Shown: positions 24,072-36,920, counted from the first letter of the stretch. The stretch is 64,000 nt of DNA from Saposhnikovia divaricata (GCA_036435485.1 CM071597.1:171598147-171662146); one strand, 5' to 3'. The notes: generated by a model not told the origin, from the sequence alone. Numbers and translations are program-made.

Positions 24072-25707
24072 TGTAACACAAAATCACACAAGTGTACGTG
24101 GTCACAAGTAATATAGATATAAATCAAGTTTGTTCCGTAGAGATCTTGTTTAGGTTTCAATTCAGTAGATGTACCTATGCAACAATGTATGATTATTATT
24201 CACTGCTAAGACAACTAATAAGAATGGTTTTCGATTATCTAAAATTAACTAAGATGCAAATTATCAAACTAAGAATTACTTAACTAATGAGATTTAAAAC
24301 TGATTTACTTATATGAGAATAAACATGGGATCCTAACTTCATTAAATACTTCGCTTAGAGATGACGCCTTTAATCAATACATGTGACGGTTTTGATATCT
24401 GATCAGACAACACGGAACAAGTATACGCTACTTCTCCGTATACGAATACCAAACTAAACATACATCCACAAAAGAGATAGAAGATGAATAGACACCAATT
24501 ATTTATAGACCCTATATCTCTATACGATTTGAAAACATAACGGTTGAAGAACAAGTTGTCTATTAAGATCACATAGGGCAATATAAGTATTCTCATCTTA
24601 TACTACAAATCATGTTGATAACAATCATGAACCTATGCTAGCATGGCAAGTTCTAAATCTTAAAATCCACTCTCGCTTCACAAAAGATTAACAGATTAGA
24701 TGTTCGCGACACATCTAAATACATGAATCACAACCATACGAGGATATCAAGAATTCACCACACATAAATCTTTAACGCAATCAAACTACTAAACTACATA
24801 GATAAATCCATTAGAATCTCATGACAACGATTAGTTCATAATCGAACCTCTCGTCACCATGGAAATTGATGAAAGCATGATATAAAACAAAGTGTGAAAG
24901 AAAGAAGAAGTAATATTAATAAAACAAAGAGTTGAGAAAACAAATCTAGAATCCAGAATAGCGCCTAAGAAAAGAATGCAAAAGATGAAGTAGATCTAGA
25001 TCCGTTGCTTGTTACGAGCGTTGAATCCTTCTCTCCTTTTCTCCCTTGCAATTCTAAGTAATTCTAAGTAATGATATGTAATGATCAAATTACAATGATA
25101 CAATGTGTTTATATAGGCCCTCTTGTCTTCTCCAGCAAGAAACTACCAAAACAGAATATAATAGAATTTCTGCAGAATACGTTTCCTAAACCGATTCTGT
25201 TTTGAAGAAAAATTTGTAGCTGACTTTTCTTCAGTATTTCTGGGTCATTCCAGTCATAATTGGACCTCTGAACCACTTTAGAATGAAAAAGAATCTCGTT
25301 ATCTTTGCGTGGACTGTAAGATCGTCCAAAAAGGACTTGGAGAACTCAAGATATGGCCAAAACAGTGAATCAGCAAATCTGCCAGACCGCAGCAGCGCTG
25401 CCTGCGCCCAGCAGTCTGTCCAACGCGCTGCCTGCGCCCAGAATTCTGTCCAAGGTTGTAAAAAATTTTGTTGTCTTCGCGTGAGCTATAAGATCGCTGA
25501 ATTCAGACTTCTAGAACTCCAGATATGGCCAAAATAGTGTAGACTGTGCAACCTACCCGGAAAATCCGAATTTTAACCAATTAAACCTCCAACTCCTAGT
25601 TCTGCAAAACTCAATGAAAAAACATTAAACACACCCTATACTTGAGGCCAATTAATCAATTTAAGCCGATACGAAGCATTCCAAGTGGATATAAAATCCA
25701 CTTATCA
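24072..25707 (-). mobile_element. Solo LTR, Athila-like (1,636 bp), in element C
   Basis: The plus strand runs TGTAACACAAAATCAC to CACTTATCA, flanked by ATCAA on both sides (24067-24071 and 25708-25712). Element A shows the empty site as CATTCATCAACATGCC. The ends and several internal blocks (TACGTGGTCACAAGTAAT, TTTAATCAATACATGTGA, CACTTATCA) match the LTRs of element D, so it belongs to a related Athila-like family. No internal region remains, consistent with LTR-LTR recombination. It has no gene. Confidence 0.93.
25395..25441. repeat. GC-rich 30-bp tandem pair in solo LTR
   Basis: GCGCTGCCTGCGCCCAG occurs at 25395-25411 and 25425-25441 with a 30-bp period, an island of high GC in an AT-rich LTR. 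Related CTGCCTGCG-type repeats occur inside element D at about 47515-47640. Confidence 0.85.
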
Positions 25708-28381
25708 ATCAACATGCCATTTAGCTTATCAATAGCAGCACTATCTTTAGCTTTGCATTGTCATCTAATTTCTTAGAAGAATCACCACTATATCAATATA
25801 GACCTTTGTTGAATCACCCTCGTTTGCTGTTTACGTAGTGCTTTGATAGCTAACCGCACTGGTTTCAAATCCTCTAGGGAGACAAAGTAATCACTATTCC
25901 TTATCCATAAGGAATACTTCCTGAACTTGATGTAGATATTACACGAAGCAGATAAAATTGCAGAAGAGCTTCAAGTATCGTAGCTATGTTAGGTTGATGG
26001 AATTATCAATCATATATCTTCAGTAGAAGACTGGAAATTTAACATTTTACTTAGTCAAATTTGTATCATGATCCTGGTTTTACCTCAAAACAGGACCTCC
26101 TAATGTAGGTAATATGCTTAAGACGATATCAGGAATCGAATCTTTACTTAAACTACTATTACAGTTGATCCTTGCACAATCATCTGAAGGAGTGTAAATT
26201 CCTCCACCCCATCATGACCTTCAAGATTTTTCCCAATATCACTCTGTTCCTTGGGTATGAGCATTTATAATTACTCCTCTATACTTAAAGTGTCGGCCAC
26301 CTCAATGGCCTTTCCTGATAACAATAATTTTTCTAGTCGGTGTTTTCTGGATCTATTCCAACTTAGGGTGAAAGCATCCTCTCCTGAACTCTGTTGAATG
26401 AGAGAAAACATATATCAGTCTTTTTCCATAAGTCATTGCTTCCACCTTTTGTGCAAGCTCTATCACGGTTACTCCCAATCGTACCAAGGATATTTCTTAT
26501 CTTAGTCCTTTCTTGTTTTAGGATAATCTCAACCTTGTTGGTTCAATCCATACTTTTCTCATGGTTTCATACATGCCTCATTTGATATTATTAATAGGTC
26601 ATACATTCCCTACCAAACTTCTGTTTTGAAACTCAGAACATTAGCTCTCTCTTCGTAAAATCGCTTAGGTCATCTTAATCATTTCTCCTGTATTTTCAAG
26701 GTATAGGGTATATCAAAATATCATTAATAAATCCTATAATAATTCTATCTATGTACTTTCTTAAACTTTCTTCAATAAATCCTTAAAGATTTTTGTTGCC
26801 TTAGTCAATCCAACTTATATCATTTGAATTCACCATGTCTTTATTAGGGGTAATGCTTTCCTTTATGCATACCCAGGGTTTATCATATTTTATGGATATT
26901 CTATCCTCAATTCTATTTTCAAGAAATACTTTCATCCTGTAATTGACAATCAAATCATATACCCTTTTTAAGGGTTTCTTTTCAACTTATCTCATCTTGA
27001 TAATCTATAGGTAGCTTAATGCTGACCTTTCCTTTCAAATGGATTCCAGTCGGCATGACCTTCCAAAAGACAACATATGCCTATCAGCTCTTCTTACAGA
27101 ATTTGGTAATGGTAGCAAGGATGTTCTGGAAGATATTGGTCGTGTTCAACGTGAATCTCTCAGTACTTATCATTCTTTTTAAGATTACTAAGTCTCAGAT
27201 AACCTTTATGAATCGTACTGCACAATCGTTGACAGGCTCCATAAGCCTTTTATTGATCATAGCATATTCATGGTACTTATAAGATCCCATCATCATGTAT
27301 CTCAATTTACTATAATTCGATTTCTAGTCCATAAGCTGGTCAATCATATACACCTGAATTACTTCACTTTGTATCAAAAGTTCTCGCGGTTGGCGCTTGG
27401 TTATAAGCAACCCCGCTTTGTCCTCACATCGCTGGTCTAGTCACTTTATAATCCTTGGTGATATGGCCCCAACTGGCCACACTAAAATATATGAGTTTAG
27501 GGTTTAGCTAATAGCATTACTTTTCTAGCAATTGCTTCCTTCGTCCATAGCGAAGACAACTATCAGGGACAGGTTACGCTTATCCATATGCTTTTTCTTG
27601 TGTGTTCCTAAATGTGTTTGCTCACTGCTTTCCTTTACACAGCAAATCTTAGGTACCAGAGTAGCATAGCCACTCAACTCGAGCACTGCCACTCTTCGTT
27701 CTGTCCTCTTCCTTGATACCTTTTCTGATTTTTTTTTAAAAATTTTACTTCATAAAAATATCAATCGACCTCTCGGTACCGTCTCCAGTCACCTTCCCTT
27801 TATTTTTATCCTTTTCAGCTTCTCTTCTCAGTCCCACGTGCTATATAAGCTTAACACTTTTGGCATAATAACCTTTTCATTTAAGTCAATCCCGGAATTT
27901 CTCAGTCCATTTTGGTCCTTGAATGCAATTCCCTTTTACCGTTCAATCTCAGCTTTATTATTTTATCTCTAAAATCCATTGTAACAATCAGTGTTGGTTC
28001 GCCACCCATGCCACGGCTACCTTACCCAATCCACAGGGTTCGCTTCAGTTTCCATTTCTTTTAGTGAGGTTTTCTGATAATCAGAAAGACAAGGTTTGCC
28101 AAAATTTGTTGAATTCTTTCCAGAATCAGGGGAAACTTGGGTCAATCCATACACCCACTGGTAACACTAAGAAGATCAACTTCTAAACCTGAAGAACAGT
28201 TCTGTGAACATCCAAGCAGGTAGAATTGTAAGAAGTTATAGTAATGGAATGATTGGCATAAAGTTGGAAGTTCAACCTCTGGAAAGGAACCAAATATATG
28301 CACCCCATAGTAGAGAAATCAAAAGTTTCAAACTGGAACATGCCACATCTTCCTGATACGTATACGTCCTCATAGTCGATA

Positions 28382-28751
28382 CTACCAAATGTCAGTCCAC
28401 CTAACCACTAGTCTCAAAAGGAACACTACCGTCGGAGTTAGTCGTTCCACAAAATTCGCACTACCAAGGCCATCCGAATCTGGTGAACCGTGCTGTTCGA
28501 ATGCATCCGTAATTACTCTGTCGTGCTGCATAAGCACACCACCTAAACCTGTGTAAGATGCATCATAGTGTATCACAAAGTTTTCCTTCTTCCATTAGGC
28601 AACGCCAACGCTGGGTCGTTACCAATTTCACCTTTAGCTCCAGGGAGATTTCCTTACATTTTTCTGTCCATTCAAACTTCTTAGTTCTTTGTTGGTGTGG
28701 TTGGCCTTTCTCAATTGAAACTGTCTTTAAATCGGCGGGGTCAACCAACAC
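28382..28751 (-). pseudogene. Ty3/gypsy RT-RNase H junction remnant, element C
   Basis: One minus-strand frame reads MLVDPADLKTV and later KFEWTEKCKEISLELK. An overlapping frame reads IHYDASYTGLGGVLMQHDRV. Together they match the end of gypsy RT (VDP-K-VSIEKG, then K-F-WTEKCE-F-ELK) and the first catalytic block of RNase H, with one frameshift between. This is the best-preserved protein evidence that the giant-LTR family is Ty3/gypsy. The sequence after the RNase H block (DAFEQHGSP) is the same replacement seen in A and B. Confidence 0.82.
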
Positions 28752-29981
28752 TACTTACTATTGATCACATGTCCTAATAAATGAACTTGGTTTTGCCAGA
28801 CTCATACTTCGTGAACTTGGCATACACTCGTTCTTTCAGGTTTCATCTTAAAACATTCTCCATTACCTCTTAACCACTGATCTCATTACTTGATCCATTA
28901 ATGATTCAGCGTTGGAATAAACTTAATGTAACCACTATAATCCATTCAAGGAAAAGAAAGAATTTAATATTCTTCTAAATCACATGCATCTATTGTTTCT
29001 GGTTCATCATTTCACTGAGTTGACATAAACCTAGACTTAATCCCTGACAATAGTCTTATTACAAGTTTCTCATAGACTCACTGGTCTTTTCCTCTTATAG
29101 ATTCTGAAATAATCGTCTCGCTTACTACTTCCTTATATAACTTTATCTAGTAATGCCATCACTTCCCAGTGTCTTTACTTTCTAGGCTGATCCATTCATT
29201 AAATGAACATTTCCCTGAATAAAACCACCTCACCAATCTCAATTTGACTTCATAAATTTATAACCTATGAAATCTGCCTTCTCACGGTGAATTATCATAG
29301 TCAATATTCACACTAATCCATTTATCCAATGATATGGCACTTGCCTCTATCTTAACTACCCCTGGAGACTCTGCTCCCCATCCTATATCGATGTCTTTGA
29401 TAATCATGCATCATTCTAACCTTTTTTTTCATTAATCTGAAAATCTCTAAGGGTCCTTATCTATTTCCGTATAAGATTTCAAGTAATTCTTCCAATCCGT
29501 CTTACTTGCTGGTACTACATCCGATAGTCCAGCTATGAGTCCAATATTCATCCTTAGTTCTTTTAACATTACCTCAGGTCTTTGCGCTCACTTTTCTGAG
29601 CATTATACCTTAACTCTTACAGTCTCTCTGGCTGCAGCCCTCATTTCCTCAAGGGTAAACTCCTAATCCTTAACAAGATTCTTCTACTTAGCTGGAACCT
29701 CCTCCGGGTTCTCAGTAGGGTACTCTATCGAATCCACAAGCCGATCGTCAGTATATATTAAAGCATCCTTGTGTTGCTGCTCGTATGCCTCAAGGTCCGT
29801 CGCCTTACTCGTCGATACGATATCGATCTAAGTTACTATCATGATATTTAAGAGTTCCCATAAGGGTTTTATATGTCAGTACTACATTAAGTAGTCTGAC
29901 TATGAACTTGGTAAGAGTTCTTATTATCTTAGTGAATTTATTGTTTTAACGTCGCGTCATCTCTGGGGTTTATAACGTAAC

Positions 29982-29993
29982 GCTCTGATACCA
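29982..29993 (-). other. Primer-binding site, tRNA-iMet type (element C)
   Basis: The minus strand reads TGGTATCAGAGC four bases inside the LTR edge at 29998. Confidence 0.92.
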
Positions 29994-29997
29994 TTTC

Positions 29998-32900
29998 TGT
30001 AACACCCCTAGATCCGGGTCAGGGATCTGGTCGTTACGGTCTCAATTTCCATCCACAAAACCAATATAAATGAAATTACAACCTTGTGACCCAAAACAAC
30101 AATAACAACACACCCGTTATAGTCCGAGAGATGAAATCAGAGTAATTACCAAATATTATTAATCACAAGATTGAGTTCTTACAACCCAAAAGAATTACAA
30201 TTTAACCATTACTGATTCTATGCCATCCATTTGTATATGTCATATAATAAATACATTTGATACTCAAATGCTAACAACTAGCCTACCAATAGCTTCCTCT
30301 TCATCAATGGTAGCTATGATCTTAGCGGTTAAACCTCGGACAGCTAGCACCTGCATGCGCCGAGTGCACCTTGTGCGGGCCATCTGATCCAGTTGTTGTT
30401 GTGATATAAATAAATAAAGCAAGAGTGAGCAATAGCCCACCAAAAAGAATATAACTGAACAGTGATAATATACAACAGTTCATAATATCTTTGCAACCCT
30501 ATGCCATGCATTTATGAAGATAGTGCCAGTATAGTGTAAACGATGAAGTTACAAGGTAACCCAAAATATATATTCCGTGGAAATGTCGGCTATGCAAAAG
30601 ATAAGCAAGATATCATCATTATCATAAAAGAGGAACTTACAGGAAAAATATTGCAATTCCAGTTTCAAACACTTTTTCACCCTGCCAACATAGATAGTGT
30701 TGCAGAAAATTTCTAACTTTGAAAGATGAACTAATACTGGAGTATTCACCGCGCCCGCTGTTCCAATCCTTACGATGATCAGTCGAAGATTTTACAGCTC
30801 AAATTAGTTTTACTACCGGAAGAAGGAAGAACTGACGAATTTACTTGTCTACCGCCCTGCTAGATCTCCCCGGCCAACGGTTGGGCCAAAGGGATGGACC
30901 GGTGCTACTCGGCCTCTTACACGACTCCTAGTTCGAATAACATCCATGACTCTGAAACGTAAAGATCCTCCCCATTTCCCAAGTATAATACTTGTTGATA
31001 AGACTCCACAAAGTAGTCGTATCTAATTGGAAAGGAAAATTCACCAATATTTCCCAAGCTGATGCTTGTTAACGGATATAAACTTGTTCCATCAATCTTA
31101 CCCCTCGAGTGTTGAGGAGATAACCAAAAAGACTCATATCGATATTTGAAAAGAATCAAGATGTGAGTAAAATGGTAGTTTAACAAGTATATGACTGGGC
31201 AGTCAAAGAAATAACAGCTCTCAAGTGAGGTCCCCTTATAGATTGAAAGTTCGAGCGAGTATTTAAAACTTCTTATAAGATAGATTTAAATGAAAATAGA
31301 TTTTTGGGAACCTCCTCTTCATAAAATACTCATAATAATGCTTAAAAATATATTACATAATATTTGAAAAAGATAATTCCGAATTAAAACTATTTAAAAG
31401 TATTAAATAAATATTCAAAGAATATTTAGTGAATCAGAAATATTAAAAGAATATTTTTGATCAAAATATTGCTCATAAATAATCCTCGAATAATTATTCG
31501 AAATAATATCCAAGAAAATAATTAAAATCTTAAATGAATATTCAAGAAAATATTCACTAAGTAAATAAGCTTAAATGAATATTCGAAAATAATATTCATT
31601 AAATAAATAAACTCAAATGAATATTCAAAATAATATTCATATAGTACTTCTCGACTGAGATAATATTCAAATAACATTCCTCGAATGATTAATAATCTGT
31701 CGTTGGAAACCCTCCGGGCTTCCACGACTATCTCTATACTTCAAAATATCGACTCCCGGTCTATATTAAATGAATGAAGATCATATGACCTTCACTAAGG
31801 GTCTTAACAAAATCCGGCTTATAACTAATATATCATATCTAGCTTGTAAGCCAATTCTCAGAGTGCAAAACAGTTATCAAAATATACTTCGAAAACAGGC
31901 ATGCATGCTATGGCATATGTATAACAGCAATCATATATATTATCACAACAACAGCTTTAAAGTTTTGAAGACTTGCCTGGTAATCCTGTAGGGGTAGTGT
32001 GCCTCGGGTCAATCCAGTGATCTATAAATAGCCACAATATCCGGGATTAATCACTTAACACTTCGTAGGGCTAAGTATGCACTTTACTTATGCTAAAACA
32101 CGTTTTCAAATTTGCTCGTTAGGCATCCCCTAACATAACTCTTATTAACACCGTTATAATCTGACACTTGCTCGTTATTGAGGCATGTCATTGCACTTAC
32201 TCTTGGTAAGCACTTAAGTCATATAAGTTCTAAGGTCCATCGTTTACTCGATAAGATTATACCTCGAGATTTATTGCTCGTTTTCCAAGTGGTTTCCCAA
32301 AGTTATAATCAATTGTCCTTTTTAAGGGTTCATTCGCACTTAACCTTGATTCGAATATGTATATAAAATCGAAAAACGATCCATTTGTCATGAGGTCTTC
32401 CTTCATACCTTCCTTATGATCTCTAATATTTAATTATCAAGTTTTGCCACTGAATTACTTAAGTTAAGGGGATTCAATTGTATTTACGAACTCGCACTTA
32501 CGGTTTCGAACTACTTTTAGTAAATCGGCCATAATTCTTAAACCGTAAGTCCAAATGCTTCGATTCTCGCGCCAAAACGATCTATGGCTCGAGATCTACA
32601 AGGACATGTCATAAACTCATTAAGGTCAGAAGTTTATGCCTACTGTTATGCACGGTTTTCTATGGGTTAATGAAATTCGGGTATTACGATGGCTATAACT
32701 CTAACATTTCCAAATTTTTCACAATCAAACCAAGCCACACCGGGCATACCATACATCTTAATAATGTCCAAGAACATCTCATTACACCATCATATTCATC
32801 ATATCACTTAGATTAACTAAACCACTACATAATCATGCTCACATGTTTTTATTAACACCATAATCATAACTAAGCTAAAACCACCAAGAACATTCATAAT

Positions 32901-34425
32901 ATTCAAAGTAAGATCTAATGTTCTTGAGAGATGTACCTTCCTTGATGAGCGGGTAGTGATAAACAAGCCTTGAATCATCCTTATATAACATTAAAATGCT
33001 TAACCTATCAAATTAAAACCAAGAACACAAGTTAGTCTCTTGAAAGTTACTATTCACCCTAAACTTTGGTGAATTAATTAGTTATGCTAAAGATGTTTGT
33101 TTGGTCTCAACTTCTAGGAGATCTTAGTTATGAAATATAGGAGTCATAGGAATTACATTGGATTTTTGCAAGAACAAGAGCTTGGGTTTTGAAATATTAA
33201 AACTCCATTTAAAGAGAAAATTCGAAGTGGCTGTTCTTTAAGGCAAAACAGAGCGATTTTTCCAAATTAATTTAACCATTCAAACGACCTTCAAAAAATA
33301 TGAAATTAAATCCTCAACTTCCTCCTGATGTGTAGGAGCTCCGTGATGTTTTTCATGATTTTTAGATGATTATAACTGGGTGAAAAAAATCGCAAAGACC
33401 CCTGCCCTGGAAAATCTGAACTGCTGGAAATGGGAGAGAAAAGAAGGAAAAGTTGGTTGGCTTGCCTTGCCTTGCTTTGCTTGGCTTTCTTGATAAGAAT
33501 GAATAAAGGTGTATTATTGAGATAATATCTATCCACTTTCTTTATTAAAGGGCTTGCATCACTCTAGTGATCTCATCCAAGGCCATGTGTTAGTGTTTTT
33601 GTGGTGAATGTGATGTAATCTTGTCTAACCACTTGGTTAGTTTCTTATGGATGGTTGGAATCATGCAACTAACTTGGTTCCTTCCTTGGATACTTGTATC
33701 CACTTGCCTCTTGATCGTTTAGTTGTTACTTTGCCCGGTTATCGCTCAATTTCGTTGATTGTTCGGAGGAATATCTCAAATATTCATTGTTAGGGTTTTA
33801 CCGAAAATCTTCTTGATATCTATACCACCATTCTCAATCCTCCTTTATAATTCTTGAATTTAAATTCCTTAAGTCTTTTTATTAAATCCTTAATCCCTTC
33901 AATGTCTGAGGAAATCTTGGAGAAAATAAAAGTGCTATTTTTATGAACTCGATGTCGTTTACATACACTTATTTTGCCTACCGGTCATTAATACGAACTC
34001 AGAAATCCGTTCTGAATACTTCTATATAGTGTCGTCTGATAATATTCCAAATTCCCTTAAAAACACTATTCACTGCTTATTCTCTTTTTATTCCTGATAT
34101 TTAGAAAAATATTCTCGCGCTTTCTCGAGCGTTCCCTATCCCTTTCCCGGAGTTACTAGATCCTTAATAGATATCTATTTGGATGACATGAGAATACTTC
34201 CTCTGTTTTTATACCATGTCTTACTCCCGCGACGATAGATTATTCTAATCTATATTGTCAATCAGTTAACATCATTTGTGTAGTACACAAACACTGAATC
34301 CATATCCATTAAAATATTCATTCCTTAAACCATTGATACATTGCAGTCGTAACCACTATTCATTCTTACACCAATACATAATTAAAAAAAAAATTTAATT
34401 CCTACCAAAAATCTGGGTTCTTACA
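29998..34425 (-). repeat. 5' LTR of element C, full length (4,428 bp)
   Basis: The plus strand begins TGTAACACCCC and ends GGGTTCTTACA. It is the most diverged LTR of the family here and has a shorter palindromic array (about 31380-31670). It ends at 34425 within the RNase H-like coding relic of element F. CATAC (34426-34430) is the expected right target duplication; its partner lies off-window or is lost. No gene. Confidence 0.92.
31380..31670. repeat. AT-rich palindromic array in element C LTR (short form)
   Basis: Fewer units than in A or B, with AAATGAATATTC and AATATTCAT arms. Confidence 0.75.
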
Positions 34426-34427
34426 CA

Positions 34428-34560
34428 TACTCCACTGTGAACCCATCGGGGCTTTGCAAGACTAATCCTGCACCACTGGATTTTGTTTTCGATGCTCCAT
34501 CAAAATAGAGCACCCAATACTCTCCATCAAATAGAGCACCCAATACTCCTCCTGATCAGG
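34428..34560 (-). pseudogene. Second (archaeal-type) RNase H start, element F
   Basis: The minus strand reads YWVLYFDGASKTKSSGAG and LVLQSPDGFTVEY, the first block of the additional RNase H of Tat elements, with its catalytic aspartate in FDGAS. It is cut by element C. A 26-bp tandem duplication (CCATCAAATAGAGCACC..., about 34497-34550) lies just upstream. Confidence 0.78.
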
Positions 34561-34582
34561 TACAAGCTCCTCATCTTTATTT

Positions 34583-35065
34583 TCACCTCCCTAGTTGGGT
34601 ACTATCTCCTGACCCCCCCCCCCCCCCGACTTCTTGGTTGTTGATGGTACATTCAACCACGAAGTCAGCCAATGCTTGAGCCTTAATGGTTGTCCGAGGC
34701 TTGTACGTGATATCAAACTCCCCGAGTTTGATCGCCCACTTAATTAGCCTTCCACTAGCCTTCGGGCTATGCAATATGTTCCTCAGCTGCTGGTCCGTAA
34801 GGACTTCAATCTTATGTGCCTGGAAGTAAGGTCGTAGCTTCCTCGAGGCTGTCACCAATGTCAAAGCAAACTTTTCAATGGAAGAGTAATTCAACTTAGC
34901 TCCATGCAACACCTTGCTCACGTAGTAGATAGGTTTCTGAACCTTGTTCTCCTCTCGGATGAGGACGGCACTTAGTGCTTGTTCGGATACCGCCAAATAC
35001 AGATATAAGGTCTCTCCGGGACTGGGCTTGGCCAACAACGGGGCTTCAGCCATGTATTTTTTCAA
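34583..35065 (-). pseudogene. RT thumb / RNase H segment, element F
   Basis: About 160 codons are open. The order is AEAPLLAKP, then LYLYLAVSEQALSAVLIREE, then PIYYVSKVL, then KLRPYFQAHKIEVLTDQ, then SGRLIKWAIKLGEFDI, then KAQALADFVVE. All are typical of the Tat-lineage RNase H following RT. The frame runs out in a G-rich stretch caused by a C run on the plus strand at about 34613-34628. That run lies between this domain and the second RNase H and probably shifts the frame. Stops lie upstream in the RT. Confidence 0.88.
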
Positions 35066-35930
35066 CTGTTCAAAGGCCTCTTAGCTTTCTGAAGTCCACT
35101 CAAAAATTTTCACCTTCTTCAAAGCCTGAAAGAAAGGCAAACACTTGTCGCCATATTTTGAGATGAATCTCCCCAAGGTAGCCACTCTGCCAGTTAACTT
35201 CTGTACATCCCTTATGGAACGGGGTGGCTCCATATCTAAAATTGCCTTGATCTTATCCGGGTTGGCTTCAATGCCTCACTTTGAAACCATCAAACTTCCT
35301 GATCCAATGCCAAAAGCATACTTGGCTGGATTCAACATCATCTTATGGTGCCTCAACACTTCAAACGCCTCCCTGAGGTGCAATGTGGTCTACCGTGAAT
35401 AGGCTCTTGACCAACATATCATCAACATAGACCTCCATGGTTTTCCCAATCAGATGGGCGAATATCTTATTTATCAATCATTGATAAGTAGCTCCTGCAT
35501 TCTTTGGTCAAAAAGCCATGACAAGATAACAGAAAACACCAAAGTCAGTTATGAAAGAAACCTTTGCGATGTCATCCTTGTGCATCTTAATCTGGTTGTA
35601 GCCACTGAAACCATCCATGAAGCTCAACATTTCATGCCCAGCTGTGGCATCTATTAGTGTGTCAATTCTTGGTAGGGGAAATAATCCTTAGGACCCGAAT
35701 CCTTCAAATCGGTGAAGTCTATGCACATCCTCCACTTTCCGTTGGCCTTCTTAACCATCACAGGGTTAGCCACCATTCAAGGAACTGAATCTCCTCAATA
35801 AAACCAGCTTCCAAGAGCTTGTCCACCTCTTTCTTAATGGCCTCTTGCCATTCAGGAGCAAAATTCCTCTTTTTTTGCTTTATTACCTTCCGCTTGGGAT
35901 CGAAATTCAACTTGTGAGTTATGAGTTAGG
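35066..35930 (-). pseudogene. Reverse transcriptase remnant, element F
   Basis: Broken frames on the minus strand read KQKKRNFAPEWQEAI and KKEVDKLLEAGFI at the RT start, and MEVYVDD and DMLVKS at 35405-35440, which is RT motif C with the YVDD catalytic pair. GFKV- and TGR-like text follows. Several in-frame stops and shifts separate these blocks. The enzyme copies element RNA into DNA in active relatives; this copy cannot. Confidence 0.82.
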
Positions 35931-36204
35931 GGTCAATCCCTGGCATATCAGCTGATATACAAGCAAACACATCCTTATTCCCTTGTAGGAACTCTATCAA
36001 TTTGCCCTTCAAGGGTTCTTTCAAAGAAGCTCCAATATACGTAACCTTTTCAGGGTCTCCCAGCTCTAGAGATATAGGAACCAAATCTTCAGCTGGCTTC
36101 CCTCGGTGTTCATCGTCACCACGGACATCCATGTCTTCAATCGGGAGGACCAGCCCCCCGACTCCATCAACTCTTAATGCGGCCACATAACAACTTCTGG
36201 CCAT
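35926..36204 (-). pseudogene. Protease-RT linker segment, element F
   Basis: An open 92-codon stretch contains VPISLELGDPEKVTYIG and KLIEFLQGNKDVFACISAD, then MPGIDP. This matches the conserved region just before RT in Tat elements (L-x-NxDVFAWxxxDMPGI). It is a linker rather than an enzyme. Confidence 0.8.
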
Positions 36205-36207
36205 CTT

Positions 36208-36648
36208 CTAATCACCCTTCTGTTCTTCAACACCATTCCTGGTTGGAAACTTGACTTTCATATGATAGCTGGAGGCAACAGCTTTAAATGCATGGATTCC
36301 AGTCCTTCCAAGGATCGCATTATATGTGTAAGCCACCTTGATTACCAAAAAATTCAACATCTGAGTAGCCTCCTTGGGCTCTTGTCCAATAGTTACTGGC
36401 AACTAGATAGTCCCTTCAACACTGGATTCGACTCCATTGAACCCATGTATAGGCATATTTTTTGTGGTCAACTCAGAGTCATTGTACCCCATCTTCACAA
36501 ACGCATCAAGAAATAGAATATAAATGAAAGCCCCATTGTCCATCAAGACTCGTTTCACCTCCGAGTTTCCAATTACAGGAGTTATGACCAACGGGTCGTC
36601 ATGGGGGAACTTTACCCCTTCCAAGTCCGAATCATCAAAACCAATCAC
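36208..36648 (-). pseudogene. Aspartic protease remnant, element F
   Basis: Two adjacent open stretches. The first contains DDPLVITPVIG, then VKRVLMDNGAFIYILFLDAF, then KMGYNDSEL. The second, after an in-frame stop near 36403, contains MLNFLVI, then YNAILGRTGIHAFKAV. This is the Tat protease with the ILGR flap end. The active site D-S/T-G-A is D-N-G-A here, which should be inactive. The two pieces are in one frame separated by a TAG. Confidence 0.84.
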
Positions 36649-36652
36649 TACT

Positions 36653-36915
36653 TCAGTCTTTGCTCATTTCGGGACCTCTCCGACGATGTGCATTACCTCT
36701 CTGGTACATGCCTTTCGAGGAGTTCTTTGTTGTGCTGGCCACTGTCGGGCCTCCGCAAATCATGTTGATAACTGGTCCTCTGGGCTGCGGGTTACGATCA
36801 CGATCGTTATCCCTCCTATCATTATCCCTTCTATCATAGTCTCTGATTTCCACGATCTTCACCCTTCGTTAACTTGCTTAGCTTCCATTTTCAGATCAAG
36901 AATTCAATCTCATCC
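36653..36915 (-). pseudogene. Gag C-terminal / gag-protease junction, element F
   Basis: The minus strand reads KDEIEFLI then KLSKLTKGEDRGNQ in one frame and, after a shift, an arginine/aspartate-rich stretch (DRRDNDRRDNDRDRN) and VINMICGGPTVAS. The last motif is the conserved IxxIxGGP signature between gag and protease of Tat elements. It ends at the tandem repeat at 36921. Confidence 0.78.
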
Positions 36916-36920
36916 TTGTG

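Larger units (their letters stand above)
25713..29997 (-). mobile_element. Element C proximal internal region, degenerate
   Basis: The minus strand is collinear with A from about 9475 back to 5514. C is the most divergent of the three copies and keeps more pol text: an RT/RNase H connection and RNase H block at 28382-28751. It has about 165 bp (about 27537-27715) that A and B both lack. No full gag, RT or integrase reading frame. Confidence 0.85.
34426..36920 (-). mobile_element. Element F: Tat/Retand-type Ty3/gypsy fragment
   Basis: On the minus strand the order is gag end, protease, RT, RNase H, then the start of a second (archaeal-type) RNase H. That order, and the second RNase H, are characteristic of the Tat lineage. 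It is cut on one side by the LTR of C at 34425 and on the other by an AT-rich tandem repeat at 36921. No LTR is present. Stops and frameshifts break all domains. It is the oldest recognisable layer of the left nest. Confidence 0.85.
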
